From the NCBI GenBank assembly GCA_003279775.1, contig QCGW01000007.1, positions 1 to 51,051 on the forward strand: a stretch of DNA of 51,051 nucleotides, given 5' to 3'. The position numbers and the translations under genes were made by a program. The notes beneath the pieces are model-generated. The model was given only the letters and a program-made list of their open reading frames with translations, did not search any database and was not told where the DNA came from. This stretch comes from Pelagibacteraceae bacterium AG-390-A23 (GTDB taxonomy: Bacteria > Pseudomonadota > Alphaproteobacteria > Pelagibacterales > Pelagibacteraceae). Positions 50,289 to 51,051 of this stretch are shown piece by piece (the stretch's first letter is position 1; every line of letters starts with the position of its first letter).

Positions 50289-51051
50289 TATTTTTAAAAT
50301 AAGATTTACACAAATCTTTCAAGAAATCAGCATCATAACCTCTTTGCCAATATCTCATATAGCTATTTTTATTAAGAATTTGTTCTTCAGTACAAATGTT
50401 CTTCATATTACTGTCTAAATTAACTTTATAATTTAAAATTCCACTTACTCTTTTTTGATCCAACTGAACATTTATATTTGAAGTATTAAATAGGATATAA
50501 ATTGCAAAAATTCCAAAAGTAAAAGTTTTTTTAAATTGAATGTTTTGAATTAAAATTGCAATAAGTAATAAATTAAATGGTAAAATATATATGTCATAAA
50601 AAATATACGGACGAAAATTAAATATCAAAATTATTGAGATAATTGAGGAAATTAAAATGAAAATTAGAGTTGTTTTGAAATACTGTTTTTTTTTAAGAAA
50701 ATATATGAGGAAAAGAAAAGTTAAAAAATAAGTAAATACATTAAATTCATCAAATAAAAAAGAGATTGTTTCAATTCCAAAATGTTCTCTAACAGTAAAG
50801 AAAAAATCTTTAATTTTATGAAAGAATTCAAAATTATCTGATCTACCTATTCCATAACCTGTAGAAATATTCGACATTTGTGATATTGGGCTTGTAATAA
50901 TATCAATTAATGCCGGATGAAATGAAGCAATACCTAAACTTGATATAAATTTAAAAAAAATTATTGAAGTACTGCATCCAACAAAAAAAAGAAAAAGAAA
51001 TATATTCGTGTTATTTTGAAATGTTAATTTTTTTTCCGATATAGAGAATAC
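50278..51051 (-). CDS. Multi-TM membrane protein, N-terminus beyond window
   Basis: The frame stays open from the stop at 50278 through the right edge, so the visible 257 residues are the C-terminal part of a longer protein; the ATG at 50877 is internal. At least four TM helices are seen (NIFLFLFFVGCSTSIIFFKF, YFLTFLFLIYFL, LIFILISSIISIILIFNF, FNLLLIAILIQ) plus a polar C-terminal tail with YMRYWQRGYDADFLKDLC. The shape recalls glycosyltransferase-like or polysaccharide-related membrane proteins, but I do not recognise a family. Very A/T-rich. Confidence 0.65.
   Translation of the reverse strand, partial: VFSISEKKLTFQNNTNIFLFLFFVGCSTSIIFFKFISSLGIASFHPALIDIITSPISQMSNISTGYGIGRSDNFEFFHKIKDFFFTVREHFGIETISFLFDEFNVFTYFLTFLFLIYFLKKKQYFKTTLIFILISSIISIILIFNFRPYIFYDIYILPFNLLLIAILIQNIQFKKTFTFGIFAIYILFNTSNINVQLDQKRVSGILNYKVNLDSNMKNICTEEQILNKNSYMRYWQRGYDADFLKDLCKSYFKNISQ

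Noticed and set aside
50278-50877. Complete 199-residue membrane protein starting at 50877
   Set aside because: The frame continues open and membrane-protein-like to the right edge (51051), so the ATG is internal and the gene is truncated by the window.
1-51051. Mobile elements, CRISPR arrays, prophage or tRNA/rRNA genes
   Set aside because: No transposase, integrase, phage protein, regularly spaced repeats, or recognisable tRNA/rRNA sequence was seen in any gap; gaps are too short for most of these.

Overview
The window is A+T-rich, tightly packed bacterial DNA. Genes overlap or abut, there is no gene-free stretch above about 200 bases, and I see no rRNA, tRNA, CRISPR array, transposase or integrase. 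Proteins are rich in Lys/Asn/Ile, and the content is typical of streamlined marine heterotrophs: TRAP and ABC uptake of sugar acids, glycine betaine and taurine, a dimethylglycine-dehydrogenase-type enzyme, and cysK/cysE. The best guess is a SAR11-type (Pelagibacterales) alphaproteobacterium. This is inferred from composition and gene content, not from a marker gene.

Layout. (1) 1-12736 is a sugar-acid catabolic island: an EamA permease (cut by the window edge), a UxaA-type dehydratase, an IlvD/Edd-type pentonate/hexonate dehydratase, a D-2-hydroxyacid dehydrogenase, a TRAP transporter (dctPQM), a beta-hydroxyacid dehydrogenase, an SDR, a fumarylacetoacetate-hydrolase-family enzyme, an enolase-superfamily dehydratase and an SMP-30 lactonase. 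Together these fit a non-phosphorylating lactone > aldonate > 2-keto-3-deoxy acid > diketo acid > pyruvate route. (2) 12711-19605 holds ppc, overlapping the lactonase gene, then ccdA, a flavodoxin-fold reductase, a gamma-butyrobetaine-dioxygenase-like oxygenase, an IMPase-family phosphatase, DUF924 and DUF952. (3) 19584-22621 is an eight-gene minus-strand run of small proteins: two secreted, two small soluble folds, a DsbA-like isomerase, and an SMR-DUF2798-SMR membrane module whose two SMR subunits both lack the essential TM1 glutamate. (4) 22780-29577 holds a small membrane protein, cysE-cysK, a VOC protein, proXVW-type betaine uptake and an ArgO/LysE-like exporter. (5) 29574-37134 is a seven-gene minus-strand operon: a ferric-family ABC transporter, a Pta/Ptb-like acyltransferase, a HisD paralogue resembling sulfopropanediol dehydrogenase HpsN, a Cys-rich miniprotein and an alpha/beta hydrolase. 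(6) 37288-39409 holds a BASS transporter, a duplicated two-wHTH regulator and a small tail-anchored protein. (7) 39398-46826 is a taurine module: tauABC with an Ldh2-family dehydrogenase, divergent from a taurine/omega-amino-acid:pyruvate aminotransferase and alanine dehydrogenase. (8) 46858-51051 holds an orphan WecG/TagA-type glycosyltransferase, the FAD/GcvT-type dehydrogenase, a second tail-anchored miniprotein and a partial membrane protein.

The uptake systems import sugar acids, betaine and sulfonates, and the adjacent enzymes strip them to pyruvate, ammonia and C1 units. The most interesting signals are the Glu-less SMR pair, the HpsN-like/Pta operon beside the taurine module (a possible C2/C3-sulfonate hub, without Xsc in view), the duplicated regulator, a paralogous pair of tail-anchored miniproteins, a possible pseudoknot leader, oversized betaine/taurine permeases, and hairpins that recur just after each solute-binding-protein gene.
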